59,992 nucleotides of DNA, taken from the NCBI GenBank assembly GCA_016935015.1, contig JAFGRT010000158.1:1-59992 (forward strand). Reading direction: 5' to 3'. Every line of letters begins with the position of its first letter. The stretch's first letter is position 1. The position numbers and the translations under genes are program-made. This document shows, piece after piece, positions 44,171 to 54,465 of the stretch. The stretch is from Acidobacteriota bacterium (GTDB taxonomy: Bacteria; Acidobacteriota; JAAYUB01). A model generated the notes under the pieces. It was not told where the DNA came from and searched no databases. It was given only the letters and a program-made list of their open reading frames with translations.

Positions 44171-46375
44171 ATGGAACGGAACCATCGCCGTCTGCTGCTG
44201 ATGATCTGCCTGCTGACCGTTTCGGCCGTCTGCCTGGCCGTCAAACCACTAACGGTGGAGGACATCTACGGCGGCGCCTCCTTGCAGGGCCGATCGCTGC
44301 GCCAGCTCCAGTGGAGTTCCGACGGGAAAAGGCTCGTCTACTTCGATCCGTCGGCGGAGTCCGACCAGGGCGCATTCATGAGTGTGGATCCGCTTACAGC
44401 CCGTTCGCGCGTGCTGGTCTCCCTGGCAACTCTCCAGGGCAAGTTCTCGACACTGGCGGCCCTGGCAGCCAACCGCGGCGATTCGGCCGACGAGTTCAGC
44501 CAGTTCCATCTTGCACCGGAGGAAAACCGCCTGCTGTTCATCTACAAGGGCGATATCTACGAATACGCCCTGTCCGGCGGCAGGCTCCTGCGCTGGACCT
44601 ACACACAGCCGGCAGAAGACGCCGTGGGTTACAGTCCGAACGGCGAGATCATCTCCTTTGTCCGCGAGCATAATATGTTTCTGCTGGACACTACCACCGG
44701 TACCGAACTTCAGTTGACCACCGACGGCCACGGCAACCTGACGTACGGCACCACCGACTGGGTGCTGGAAGAGGAGCTCGGCCTGACCAGAGGATACTGG
44801 TGGTCACCCGATTCCCGCTACCTGGTGATCCTGTGCCTGGACGAATCCCAGGTGCCGGAATACCCCCTGGTGGATTGGGACAACCGGCACGCCACCCCCG
44901 AATTCCAGAAATACCCCAAAGCCGGCGACCCCAATCCGGTGCCTCGCCTGTACCTGTATGACACCATCAAGGGGGAAGTCGGTCGACTGCCCGTGGGGGG
45001 AAAGGATCATCACTACCTGGCCCGGGTGCAGTGGGCTCCCAACTCAAAGCATATTGTTATCCAAACCCTGGACCGGCCGCAGCAGAACCTGCGCCTGCTG
45101 TTGCTTTCCACCGAAACGTCCGACATCAAGGTCATCCTGACCGAGACCGATCCCGCCTGGGTCAATGTCCATGACCTGCTCTACCTGTTCAAGGACCGGG
45201 ACGAACTCATCTGGGGCTCAGAGCGCGAAGGCTATATGCACCTTTTCCGCTACAAATTTGACGGCACCCTCGTCGGCCGGCTGACCCAGGGCGATTTCAG
45301 TGTAACGGCCTTCCAGCACACCGATGAGTGGCAGGAAATCATCTATTTCACCTGCAACCGGGATAACGCTTTCGAGCGGCATCTCTATTCCCTAGATCTT
45401 AAAAAGAATACTTTACAGAGATTGACCAGCCGGCCGGGAACGCACAAGGTCCACATATCGCCCCGCGGCGAATACTACGTGGATGAATTCACTACGGCCG
45501 TCACCCCCCCGGATTACCTGACCGGGACGTTAACGGACATCGCGGGGGGGCAGTCCTTCTTTGGGACCGATGCCGCGGTCTATGCGGGCTATGATTTTTC
45601 GTCCTTCGAATATGTCACCATCCCGGCCGACGACGGCACGAACCTGCCCGCACGTCTGCTGAAACCGCCCGCCTTCGATCCCGCGCACCGCTATCCGGTC
45701 CTTATCTACGTCTACGGCGGGCCCCACGCCCAGGTGCTGGCACGTGACTGGTCCGCCACTTACTTCCTCTGGCATCAGCTGATGGCTCAACAGGGCTTCG
45801 TCGTCTTTTCCCTGGACAACCGCGGTGCCGGCGGATACGGCAAGAAGTGGGAACAGAGCATCCGACACCGGTTGGGGGAGATGGAATTGGCCGATCAGAT
45901 GGCCGGCGTCCGTTATCTACGCTCCCTCCCCTGGGTGGATTCGTCCCGTATCGGAATCTGGGGCTGGAGTTACGGCGGCACCATGACCTGTCTGGCCCTG
46001 TTTCGCCAGCCCGGGGTATTCGCCGCCGGAGCGGCCGTGGCCCCGGTGACGGACTGGCGCAATTACGACACCATCTACACCGAGCGGTATATGGGACAGC
46101 CCCACGAGAATCCTACCGGCTACCAGGAATGCTCACCACTCACCCACGCCGGCGGACTGGCCGATCCGTTCCTGCTGATTCACGGTGTCGCCGACGACAA
46201 CGTCCACTTCCAGAACGCCGTTCAGCTGACGGACGCCTTGATTCGAGCAAACAAACCGTTTGATCTGATGATTTATCCCCGGCAACAGCATGGCATACGG
46301 GAGCGGCAGTCCCGCATTCACCTCTTCAACCGGTTGACGGATTTTTTCAAGACCCATCTCCAGCCCGGAAAATAA
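44171..46375 (+). CDS. Dipeptidyl-peptidase IV (S9B)
   Basis: The protein has 734 residues with an N-terminal signal peptide (1-23). A beta-propeller domain precedes the alpha/beta hydrolase domain. The triad is Ser600 (GWSYGG), Asp675 (GVADDNVH) and His707 (QQHGI). The EE pair that binds the substrate N-terminus is visible in VLEEELG. It removes X-Pro or X-Ala dipeptides from peptides outside the cytoplasm. AAGGAG precedes the ATG, 97 bases after the nucleotidyltransferase. Confidence 0.95.
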   Translation: MERNHRRLLLMICLLTVSAVCLAVKPLTVEDIYGGASLQGRSLRQLQWSSDGKRLVYFDPSAESDQGAFMSVDPLTARSRVLVSLATLQGKFSTLAALAANRGDSADEFSQFHLAPEENRLLFIYKGDIYEYALSGGRLLRWTYTQPAEDAVGYSPNGEIISFVREHNMFLLDTTTGTELQLTTDGHGNLTYGTTDWVLEEELGLTRGYWWSPDSRYLVILCLDESQVPEYPLVDWDNRHATPEFQKYPKAGDPNPVPRLYLYDTIKGEVGRLPVGGKDHHYLARVQWAPNSKHIVIQTLDRPQQNLRLLLLSTETSDIKVILTETDPAWVNVHDLLYLFKDRDELIWGSEREGYMHLFRYKFDGTLVGRLTQGDFSVTAFQHTDEWQEIIYFTCNRDNAFERHLYSLDLKKNTLQRLTSRPGTHKVHISPRGEYYVDEFTTAVTPPDYLTGTLTDIAGGQSFFGTDAAVYAGYDFSSFEYVTIPADDGTNLPARLLKPPAFDPAHRYPVLIYVYGGPHAQVLARDWSATYFLWHQLMAQQGFVVFSLDNRGAGGYGKKWEQSIRHRLGEMELADQMAGVRYLRSLPWVDSSRIGIWGWSYGGTMTCLALFRQPGVFAAGAAVAPVTDWRNYDTIYTERYMGQPHENPTGYQECSPLTHAGGLADPFLLIHGVADDNVHFQNAVQLTDALIRANKPFDLMIYPRQQHGIRERQSRIHLFNRLTDFFKTHLQPGK

Positions 46376-46402
46376 TAGTAAGGCTTTTGCGCAAGGCCAC
46401 TC

Positions 46403-46431
46403 TTGCCAATGTCCTGAAATGGTTCTATAAT
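46403..46431 (+). promoter_or_regulatory. Sigma-70-type promoter
   Basis: TTGCCA, 17-base spacer, TATAAT, about 85 bases before the kinase-like gene at 46522. Confidence 0.6.
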
Positions 46432-46521
46432 TGAGACATATTTACCGGATCACGACGCACCCGGCAGCGCGGAAACGGGCACCGGGCGATCAGACACTCT
46501 CAGACCATTCTGGAGCCGTGG

Positions 46522-47331
46522 ATGGTGGAATACCCCTTCATGCAGCATGATCAGCTGACGATGCAACTGGATTCCCGCTTCACATTGGTACGGATTTATC
46601 ACCAGTTGTGCGTAGTCCAGCTGCAGCGCATGCTGACCCACGAGACTAACAACGCCCTGACCGGTCTGAGCGGTTACGCCCAGATGGCCCTGCGCCTGCG
46701 CAAGGAAGAAACCTATCTCAAAGCAGCTGAAGCATTTAACGAGGGGCTCGCCGCTCTCCAGCGTCAGCAGCAACATGTCAATTTTTTTGCCCGGGAAGCG
46801 CCCGATGAGCTCAATCCCATGGATCCCATGGTCAGCATTCGCATGGTGAGCGAACTTCTGACCAATTATCTGTCCAAGCGCAACATCCGGCTGGACATCA
46901 GGGTCGAGAAGAGCGGAGTCATCGACGGCAATCCCGTCTTGCTGGGCATGGTGGTGCTGAGTTGCGTGTGGGACGCCGCCGGTCGTATCCTGCAGGAAGG
47001 TGGGGCCGGCCGGCTACAGATTTCGCTGCATCGCCAGGACAACCGCGTTTGCCTGCATTTCCGGGATTCGGCCCGACAGCCCTGGACATTGCGCCCCCAG
47101 ACCTGCTCTGCCACCCTGAGTCTGGCGGACACATCCGATCTGCGCTTTGCACTGGCCAGCCCGACATTGGCCATCATCGCCGGAATTCTCGGCGGCCACT
47201 GGTCGAGCACCGATGAATCGTCCGACCGGGAGCTGGTTCTCACGATTCCCTGTCTGCGTCCGATGCAGGGATCTGACCGTCCATCCACGCCAGATAGTCC
47301 CGTGCCCCATCCCTCACCCCCAGAAAAATGA
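46522..47331 (+). CDS. Histidine-kinase-like protein with degenerate ATPase domain
   Basis: The protein has 269 residues with no signal peptide or membrane helix. A HisKA-like helix carries His40 (MLTHETNNALTGLSGYAQMAL). The C-terminal half has the beta pattern of a GHKL ATPase, but the N box reads VVLSCVWDAAGRIL (Asn lost) and no DxGxG or GxGL motif is found. It probably lacks ATPase activity and could dimerise, bind a response regulator or act as a scaffold. Its last 92 bases overlap cutA on the opposite strand. Confidence 0.65.
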   Translation: MVEYPFMQHDQLTMQLDSRFTLVRIYHQLCVVQLQRMLTHETNNALTGLSGYAQMALRLRKEETYLKAAEAFNEGLAALQRQQQHVNFFAREAPDELNPMDPMVSIRMVSELLTNYLSKRNIRLDIRVEKSGVIDGNPVLLGMVVLSCVWDAAGRILQEGGAGRLQISLHRQDNRVCLHFRDSARQPWTLRPQTCSATLSLADTSDLRFALASPTLAIIAGILGGHWSSTDESSDRELVLTIPCLRPMQGSDRPSTPDSPVPHPSPPEK

Positions 47332-47581
47332 TCTCCGGCACCTCGTAGGGATGAAGATCGCGCAAGCGTTCGGCCAGGCGGGGGAACACGTCTCGGAACG
47401 TCTTGATCACCAGCAGCGATTCCGAGTCACGGCGCAACTTCTCCCGCCAGATATAAAAAGAGGTCAGAGTGGGAATGACATTGACACACGCCGCCAGTCC
47501 TTCCTGCACCAGCCGGCCGGCCAGAGTTTCGGCCTGCTCCAGGGTATCCGTGGTGCACAGCACCACGCCCGCCTCTCTCAT
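47240..47581 (-). CDS. cutA: CutA1 divalent-cation tolerance protein
   Basis: The protein has 113 residues with the family core TSFYIWREKL, E-x-LLVIKT and HPYEVPEI. It forms a stable trimer; the link to copper tolerance is reported from E. coli. GACAGGAGG precedes the ATG. The 3' end lies under the end of the kinase-like gene on the opposite strand. Confidence 0.92.
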   Translation of the reverse strand: MREAGVVLCTTDTLEQAETLAGRLVQEGLAACVNVIPTLTSFYIWREKLRRDSESLLVIKTFRDVFPRLAERLRDLHPYEVPEIIFLGVRDGARDYLAWMDGQIPASDADRES

Positions 47582-47628
47582 GGTTGCCTCCTGTCCGCAA
47601 ATTTTCGTCAGGGTCCTCTCGGGAAGTA

Positions 47629-47657
47629 TTGCAAAGCGGCCCGTCTTCCCTTATGAT
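47629..47657 (+). promoter_or_regulatory. Sigma-70-type promoter for the FtsB-like gene
   Basis: TTGCAA, 17-base spacer, TATGAT, about 36 bases before the ATG at 47693. Confidence 0.45.
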
Positions 47658-47692
47658 TATTATAACAAAGGTGATGAGGATTTTTGGCCGGC

Positions 47693-48025
47693 ATGAAAAA
47701 TCGACACCGAACGGTGCGCAAAGAATTATGCCTGATACTGGTCATCCTTTTTTGTCTGGGCCTCATCGGCTTCGCCATCTTCGGCGACAGCGGGTGGTTG
47801 CGGTTGCAGGCCCGACAGCGGCAGTACGAGGATCTGCAGGCGGAAATCAGCCATCTGCAACTGCGCAACGAGGCCCTGAAGGTCCGCATTGACAAGCTGG
47901 CCGAGGATCCGGACACGGTGGAACTGGAAATCCGCAAACGGCTTCTGCGGATCAAGCCGGGCGAAACCGTTTACCAGATCACGCAGCCGGAGGAGAATCA
48001 TGACCACGACTCCGGATCTCGATAA
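47693..48025 (+). CDS. ftsB: FtsB/DivIC-like septum protein
   Basis: The product is 110 residues: a short basic cytoplasmic N-terminus, one membrane helix (about 12-32), then a coiled coil (about 35-75: QARQRQYEDLQAEISHLQLRNEAL) and the short conserved end E-x-RKRLLRIKPGETVY. It is a single-span cell-division protein that forms a complex with FtsL/FtsQ-type partners. A TTG at 47684 is also in frame. It overlaps the next gene by 26 bases. A weak GAGGAT lies upstream. Confidence 0.8.
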   Translation: MKNRHRTVRKELCLILVILFCLGLIGFAIFGDSGWLRLQARQRQYEDLQAEISHLQLRNEALKVRIDKLAEDPDTVELEIRKRLLRIKPGETVYQITQPEENHDHDSGSR

Positions 48026-48959
48026 ATTTCGGGGCCTACTGCTGGGAGCCATTGTCGGTGACGCCCTGGGCATGCCTTACCAGTTCTTGCACCCCCAGGT
48101 GGTGCGCGAATCCTTCAGCCAACCGACGGCCAGCTACCAGCGAGCGCCGGCCGGCCATGTCAATGCCGGAGCCGAGCGGGGACAATACACCGACGAAACC
48201 CAGTTAATGACCATCGTCATCGAATCCATGCTGGAAAGCGGCGACCTGGATCCGCCGGCCATCGCCCAAACCATGCTCCGCATGTACACCGACGACGAAT
48301 GGATCACCCCGGGCCGTTCCATCGTCGCCGCCTGTCGCAATCTGGACAAGGGCCGAACCTGGCATGCCGCCGGCGGTCTGCGCGACGGCAGCAAGCCGCT
48401 GGCCATGGTGCCTCCCATCGTGCTGCGCTTTTTCACCAACATCGACGCCATCCTCCACCACAGCGCCTCCCTGGCGCGGATCATCCTGGTGGAACCGCGC
48501 GTGCTCAAAGGCTGTTCCTGTTTCGGACTGTTGCTCAAGAATATCCTGATGTGCCGCGATCCGTACGATCTTGAGGAGGCGGTACGCCGCACGGCCGCCT
48601 ACATGGAAGACAGCTCCCCCTCTTTCCGCGACATGCTGCAGTGGGTTCTGACTCTGTTGGACACCGACATCGACGAGGGGCTGCAGGAACTGGGCACCGG
48701 TTACAGCATCCTGGAGAGTCTGTTCGCCTCGCTGTTCGCTTTTCTTAAATTTCCGGATGATTATGGCCGGGCCGTGTCGCATGTGGTTTACCACGGCGAC
48801 TCGTCGGATGTTACTGGTTTCATCACCGGGGCTTTTTGTGGCGCCTACGCCGGCTATGCCGCCATTCCCGAGCCGCTGGTGAACGGGCTGAAAGACAGTC
48901 AGTTTTTTCTGGATCTGGCGGAGGCATTCTATGACGCCGTCTCGACTCAGCCCTCGTAG
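48000..48959 (+). CDS. ADP-ribosylglycohydrolase family protein
   Basis: The product is 319 residues. Motifs of the DraG/ARH fold are GAIVGDALGMPYQ, YTDETQLM (a TDDT variant) and HGDSSDVTGFITGAFCGA, which supply the two magnesium ions. Members remove ADP-ribose from proteins, DNA or small molecules. GGAGGAG precedes the ATG. It overlaps the FtsB-like gene, so it is translated with it; its 3' end overlaps the response regulator by 13 bases on the other strand. No ADP-ribosyltransferase partner is in the window. Confidence 0.85.
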   Translation: MTTTPDLDKFRGLLLGAIVGDALGMPYQFLHPQVVRESFSQPTASYQRAPAGHVNAGAERGQYTDETQLMTIVIESMLESGDLDPPAIAQTMLRMYTDDEWITPGRSIVAACRNLDKGRTWHAAGGLRDGSKPLAMVPPIVLRFFTNIDAILHHSASLARIILVEPRVLKGCSCFGLLLKNILMCRDPYDLEEAVRRTAAYMEDSSPSFRDMLQWVLTLLDTDIDEGLQELGTGYSILESLFASLFAFLKFPDDYGRAVSHVVYHGDSSDVTGFITGAFCGAYAGYAAIPEPLVNGLKDSQFFLDLAEAFYDAVSTQPS

Positions 48960-50326
48960 CCGTATTGCTTGAGTTTCAGGCGCAGCGTTTTGCGATCCAG
49001 ACCGAGCACGCGCGCAGCCTTGGATTTGTTTCCCTCCACCGCCTTCAGAACACGCAGGATGTACAACCGCTCCACTTCCGCCATGGGTAGCAGCTCGCTC
49101 TCCTCCGTCTCGGGCAACATACGCTCAAGGTACTTGTCCCGCTTTGCCCCTGCCCGGATTCGTCCGGGGAGATTGTCGGGACCGATGACATGGGTCGCCG
49201 CCAGGGTGGCGACGGACTCCACCACGTTTTCCAGCTCGCGAACATTGCCCGGCCAGTCATAGGCCTGCAGCATCACCATGGTCTCCCGGGCCAGCCTCAG
49301 GGGAGACTGCCGATTGCGGGCGATGTAATCTTCCAGAAAATACTCCACCAGCTGGGGGATGTCCTCTTTGCGCTCCCGCAGGGGCGGCAGATGCAAATTC
49401 ACCACATTCAGCCGGTAATACAGGTCCTCGCGGAAAAGGTTTTTTTCCACCATCTGTTCCAGATTTCGGTGGGTGGCCGCCAGGATGCGGACATCCACCC
49501 GAATGGGCCGGGTGGAGCCGACGCGTCGGATTTCGCCATCCTGCAGAACCCGCAGAAGTTTGGACTGCATATTGTGGGGCATTTCACCGATTTCATCCAG
49601 CAAGCAGGTGCCGCCGTTCACCGCCTCGAAAATGCCCATGTGAGTCTTGTCGGCCCCCGTGAAGGCCCCTTTTTCGTAGCCGAACAGCTCACTTTCCAGC
49701 AGGGATTCCGTCATGGCACCGCAATTAATGGCCAGAAAAGGTTTGTCGCGGCGGTAGGAGTTTTCGTGGATGGCCCGTGCCACCAGCTCCTTGCCCGTGC
49801 CGCTTTCCCCGATAATGAGGACAGTGGTCTCGGTGTTGGAAACCCGGCCGATGAGTTTGAACACTTCAATCATGGCTTCGGACTGGCCGATGATCTGATT
49901 GGTGGAACGTTTCACCGTCCGGACCGGTTCAATCTTGATGGATTCCTGAATCAGGCTCCGCTTCTCCAAGGCGTTCTCCACCACCCGGCGGATCTTTTCA
50001 ATTTTGAACGGTTTGGAGATGAAATCAAAGGCGCCGGCGCTGATGGCATCGATGGTCACGGCACTGTTGCCGAAAGCCGTCACCACGATGACCATGGTCT
50101 CCGGTCGCCGCTCCTTGATGGATTTGAGCAGCTCGATGCCGTTCATCCCGCTCATCCGGACATCGGTGATGACCAGTTCCTGCGGTTCTTCATCGAGAAT
50201 CGCCAGGGCCTCCTCACCACTCTCGGCCGGAATAACGCGGTAGCCTTCCCGGCGCAGGGCCTCGGTGAGCATCTCCCGGGCGACGTTATCGTCGTCCACC
50301 ACCACGATGCCGTATTCATTTGTCAT
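48947..50326 (-). CDS. NtrC-family sigma-54 response regulator
   Basis: The protein has 459 residues. The receiver domain has phosphoacceptor Asp55 and acidic Asp11-13. The AAA+ domain has Walker A GESGTGKE (173-180), the sigma-54 contact loop GAFTGA (220-225) and LLDEIGEMP. A Fis-type HTH closes the protein (NKSKAARVLGLDRKTLRLKL). It activates sigma-54 promoters from distant sites when phosphorylated. AAAGGA precedes the ATG. It overlaps the end of the kinase-like gene by 11 bases, so the two are a pair. Confidence 0.95.
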   Translation of the reverse strand: MTNEYGIVVVDDDNVAREMLTEALRREGYRVIPAESGEEALAILDEEPQELVITDVRMSGMNGIELLKSIKERRPETMVIVVTAFGNSAVTIDAISAGAFDFISKPFKIEKIRRVVENALEKRSLIQESIKIEPVRTVKRSTNQIIGQSEAMIEVFKLIGRVSNTETTVLIIGESGTGKELVARAIHENSYRRDKPFLAINCGAMTESLLESELFGYEKGAFTGADKTHMGIFEAVNGGTCLLDEIGEMPHNMQSKLLRVLQDGEIRRVGSTRPIRVDVRILAATHRNLEQMVEKNLFREDLYYRLNVVNLHLPPLRERKEDIPQLVEYFLEDYIARNRQSPLRLARETMVMLQAYDWPGNVRELENVVESVATLAATHVIGPDNLPGRIRAGAKRDKYLERMLPETEESELLPMAEVERLYILRVLKAVEGNKSKAARVLGLDRKTLRLKLKQYGYEG

Positions 50327-51080
50327 GAACCGATCCTTTCCGTGGAAAAATCAGCTGCAGCCGAACGGCGCCCCCGGACGGGGAACCGGCGCTGAAACGG
50401 CCCTGGAACTGCTGCAACAGCGTAGAGATCACCATCCACGAAGTGGGGTAATACTGCAGGAGCTTACCGCGTTGGAACGCATCGGATTGAAAAAAATCCA
50501 AAAAATTGGAAGAGACTTTCAGATTGGCCAAATCCAGGCTGAGCTCTCCATCCCCTTCGCCGGCCCCCGCCCAGGAAACGGTCACCGTAGCGGCCTGGCG
50601 CGGCCGATGCCGTTCCCAACCAGTTGTTTCGTTAAGGATTTTCCAAAGCAGATCCTGAAAGGCCAGGCGGTAGCCCTCGAGGTGAGTTCCGTCCTCCATT
50701 CGGTCCGTGTCCACCCGTAGCCGCAACGACATGAAAAAAGGCCGAACGATCTGCAGGAAAGAACGGATGGCCGCCGCCGGGTCGAAGAGAGACTTATCTT
50801 CGTGAGCGGTTCGCAAAAAGGCCAGGATATCGGCGATCTTGTCCTCAAGCCGGCTGCATTCCCGCCGGATCTGGGCCTGCATCCGGCTCCGCCGATCATC
50901 CCCGGCCGGCTCCTCTGCGAGGAGGCTGAGCAGGCCCAGCATGGAATGCAGGCTGGTGCCCGTATCGTGTGCCAGCCGCTCGGCGACCAGTTTGAGCAGC
51001 ACATTGCTCTCCACCCGATGCAGCGAATGCAGCAATTCCACCAGGGATTCCAACGGCACGGGCTTGTCCGGCAAGGTCAT
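50316..51080 (-). CDS. Kinase-like partner of the sigma-54 regulator, degenerate
   Basis: The protein has 254 residues with no membrane helix. A HisKA-like region has His38 (AERLAHDTGTSLHSMLGLL). The ATPase half keeps a beta-fold pattern and a possible N box (LLWKILNETTG), but has no DxGxG and no GTGLGL box, so it may not phosphorylate. AGGAGG touches the ATG directly; a TTG 6 bases later would have ideal spacing. It is cotranscribed with the regulator and could act as phosphatase, anti-activator or adaptor. Its layout matches the gene at 46522. Confidence 0.65.
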   Translation of the reverse strand: MTLPDKPVPLESLVELLHSLHRVESNVLLKLVAERLAHDTGTSLHSMLGLLSLLAEEPAGDDRRSRMQAQIRRECSRLEDKIADILAFLRTAHEDKSLFDPAAAIRSFLQIVRPFFMSLRLRVDTDRMEDGTHLEGYRLAFQDLLWKILNETTGWERHRPRQAATVTVSWAGAGEGDGELSLDLANLKVSSNFLDFFQSDAFQRGKLLQYYPTSWMVISTLLQQFQGRFSAGSPSGGAVRLQLIFPRKGSVHDK

Positions 51081-51187
51081 CCTCCTGCAGCCATAAAACC
51101 CGCCCGTTGACGGCCGGGTTTCGGAACTTCATTATAGGAAAAGACATCCGCCGAAATCAACGCGATTCGGAGAATTTTTCTCCAGTT

Positions 51188-51204
51188 GGGAGATTTTGTC
51201 TCCC
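51188..51204. promoter_or_regulatory. Palindrome, possible activator binding site
   Basis: GGGAGA-N5-TCTCCC, a perfect 6-bp inverted repeat about 97 bases before the -24 element of the dnaK promoter. It fits the distance and size of an enhancer site for an NtrC-type activator. Confidence 0.45.
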
Positions 51205-51291
51205 GACCTTATCTGATTCCAGTCCTGTTTATCCCATTGTATTCGTTGATGATAGGGCACGAACCCCCGGCCACTCCTGCCACGTTTCGTT

Positions 51292-51307
51292 TGGCAGTGT
51301 TTTTGCA
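51292..51307 (+). promoter_or_regulatory. Sigma-54-type promoter in front of dnaK
   Basis: TGGCA-N8-TGCA has the invariant GG and GC at the exact -24/-12 spacing of sigma-54 promoters. Transcription would start near 51318, 30 bases before the dnaK ATG. No good sigma-70 pair or CIRCE element was found in this region. Confidence 0.6.
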
Positions 51308-51347
51308 TAAATAGCTGCTTGGAAAAAAGAACGGGAGGAAAATATCC

Positions 51348-53282
<1,935 letters not shown>

Positions 53283-53314
53283 TCACGTTTCGCCCCTGAC
53301 GGCCGGTTTGATTG

Positions 53315-53347
53315 AAAAAAGGCCTTCCGATTTCCGGAAGGCCTTTT
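53315..53347. terminator. Bidirectional intrinsic terminator between dnaK and buk
   Basis: A perfect 11-bp stem (53319-53329 with 53335-53345) has A's before and T's after it, serving both convergent genes. Confidence 0.85.
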
Positions 53348-53378
53348 GCCGCTTCAAAACCAGATGCCCGGCCGCCGG

Positions 53379-54443
53379 CTAGTAGTCGCGGGCCGCCTCC
53401 TCGCCCCGCAAGACGCGCAGGGTGGCCATGACCAGCGCCTCCAGCTCGTTTTCGCCGGGAAAGACTTCCACCGGGGCGATCCACTGCAGGCGCCGGCGCA
53501 GCTCGGACACCAGCCGTTCGCTGTAGGACAATCCGCCGGTGAGTACCACCGCGTCCACGTCCCCGTCCAGCACGGCCGCCATGGCCCCCACTTCCTTGCA
53601 GATCTGATAGATCATGGCCCGGTAAATTAGATGGGCGTGTACATCGCCCGCCTCGATGCGGCGGATGACCTCGCGCAGGTCATGGGTGCCCAGGTAGGCG
53701 ACGAGGCCGCCTTTCTTGGTCAGGACATTGTTGAGTTCCCGGGCGCTCGCATACTGCCCGGAAAAGGAGAGTTTTACCAGCTGGGTAGTGGGCAGGGTAC
53801 CGACGCGCATGGGTGACAGGGGACCGCCGTCGTTGGCGTTGTTGACGTCGATAATGCGGCCTTTGTGCATGGGACAAATGCTGAAGCCCGACCCCAGATG
53901 GGCCACCACCAGGTTCAGGTCGGCCATGGCACAACCGCGCTGTTCGGCCAGTTTGAATGCCGTGGCCCGTACGTTGAGGGGATGATGCAGAGACAGGCGC
54001 TCGATCCCGGGAAATCCCGAGATGCGCGCCACATCCTCGAACTGATCGACGGACACCGGATCGGCGATAAACGCCGGAATGCCCACCGGTTCGGCAATGG
54101 AGTACGCCAGCAGGGCCCCCAGGTTGGACGGATGATCGGCCTGGGTTTTCCCCTGGCGGATGAAATCCAGCATGGCGCCCCCCACCCGGTAGGTGCCGGC
54201 CTCCAGCGGCCGGAGCAGCCCGCCGCGGCCGACGCACGCCGCCAGGTCGGCGGGGGACATCCCCTTCTTCTCCAGCATGCGCAGGATGACCTCCCGCCGA
54301 AAGTCGAACTGCTCCAGCACCGAGTCAAAATGCTTCAGCTCGGCAGCAGAGTGCTGGATATCCTCGGTCCAGACCGGCCGGCGATCCTCATAGAGGGCGA
54401 TTTTGGTGGACAGGCCGCCGGGATTGATGGCCAGTATCTTCAT
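53379..54443 (-). CDS. buk: Butyrate kinase
   Basis: The product is 354 residues from MKILAINPG. ASKHA-fold motifs include NPGGLSTKIALYE (phosphate 1 loop), VVAHLGSGFSICPMHKGRIIDVNNANDG and VVLTGGLSYSE. It turns butyryl phosphate and ADP into butyrate and ATP. Branched-chain acids are alternative substrates. It follows ptb by 22 bases; GGAAAG precedes the ATG. Confidence 0.93.
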   Translation of the reverse strand: MKILAINPGGLSTKIALYEDRRPVWTEDIQHSAAELKHFDSVLEQFDFRREVILRMLEKKGMSPADLAACVGRGGLLRPLEAGTYRVGGAMLDFIRQGKTQADHPSNLGALLAYSIAEPVGIPAFIADPVSVDQFEDVARISGFPGIERLSLHHPLNVRATAFKLAEQRGCAMADLNLVVAHLGSGFSICPMHKGRIIDVNNANDGGPLSPMRVGTLPTTQLVKLSFSGQYASARELNNVLTKKGGLVAYLGTHDLREVIRRIEAGDVHAHLIYRAMIYQICKEVGAMAAVLDGDVDAVVLTGGLSYSERLVSELRRRLQWIAPVEVFPGENELEALVMATLRVLRGEEAARDY

Positions 54444-54465
54444 TCGTGTCTTCCTTTCCGTTGAT

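Noticed and set aside
44171-46375. Prolyl oligopeptidase or acylaminoacyl peptidase
   Set aside because: The EE pair, signal peptide and ADDNVH/QQHGI spacing fit DPP-IV better.
51081-51347. CIRCE or sigma-32 control of dnaK
   Set aside because: No TTAGCACTC/GAGTGCTAA palindrome and no convincing sigma-32 pair were found.
53379-54443. Acetate kinase
   Set aside because: Length (354) and the VVAHLGSGFSIC segment fit butyrate kinase, and ptb is adjacent.
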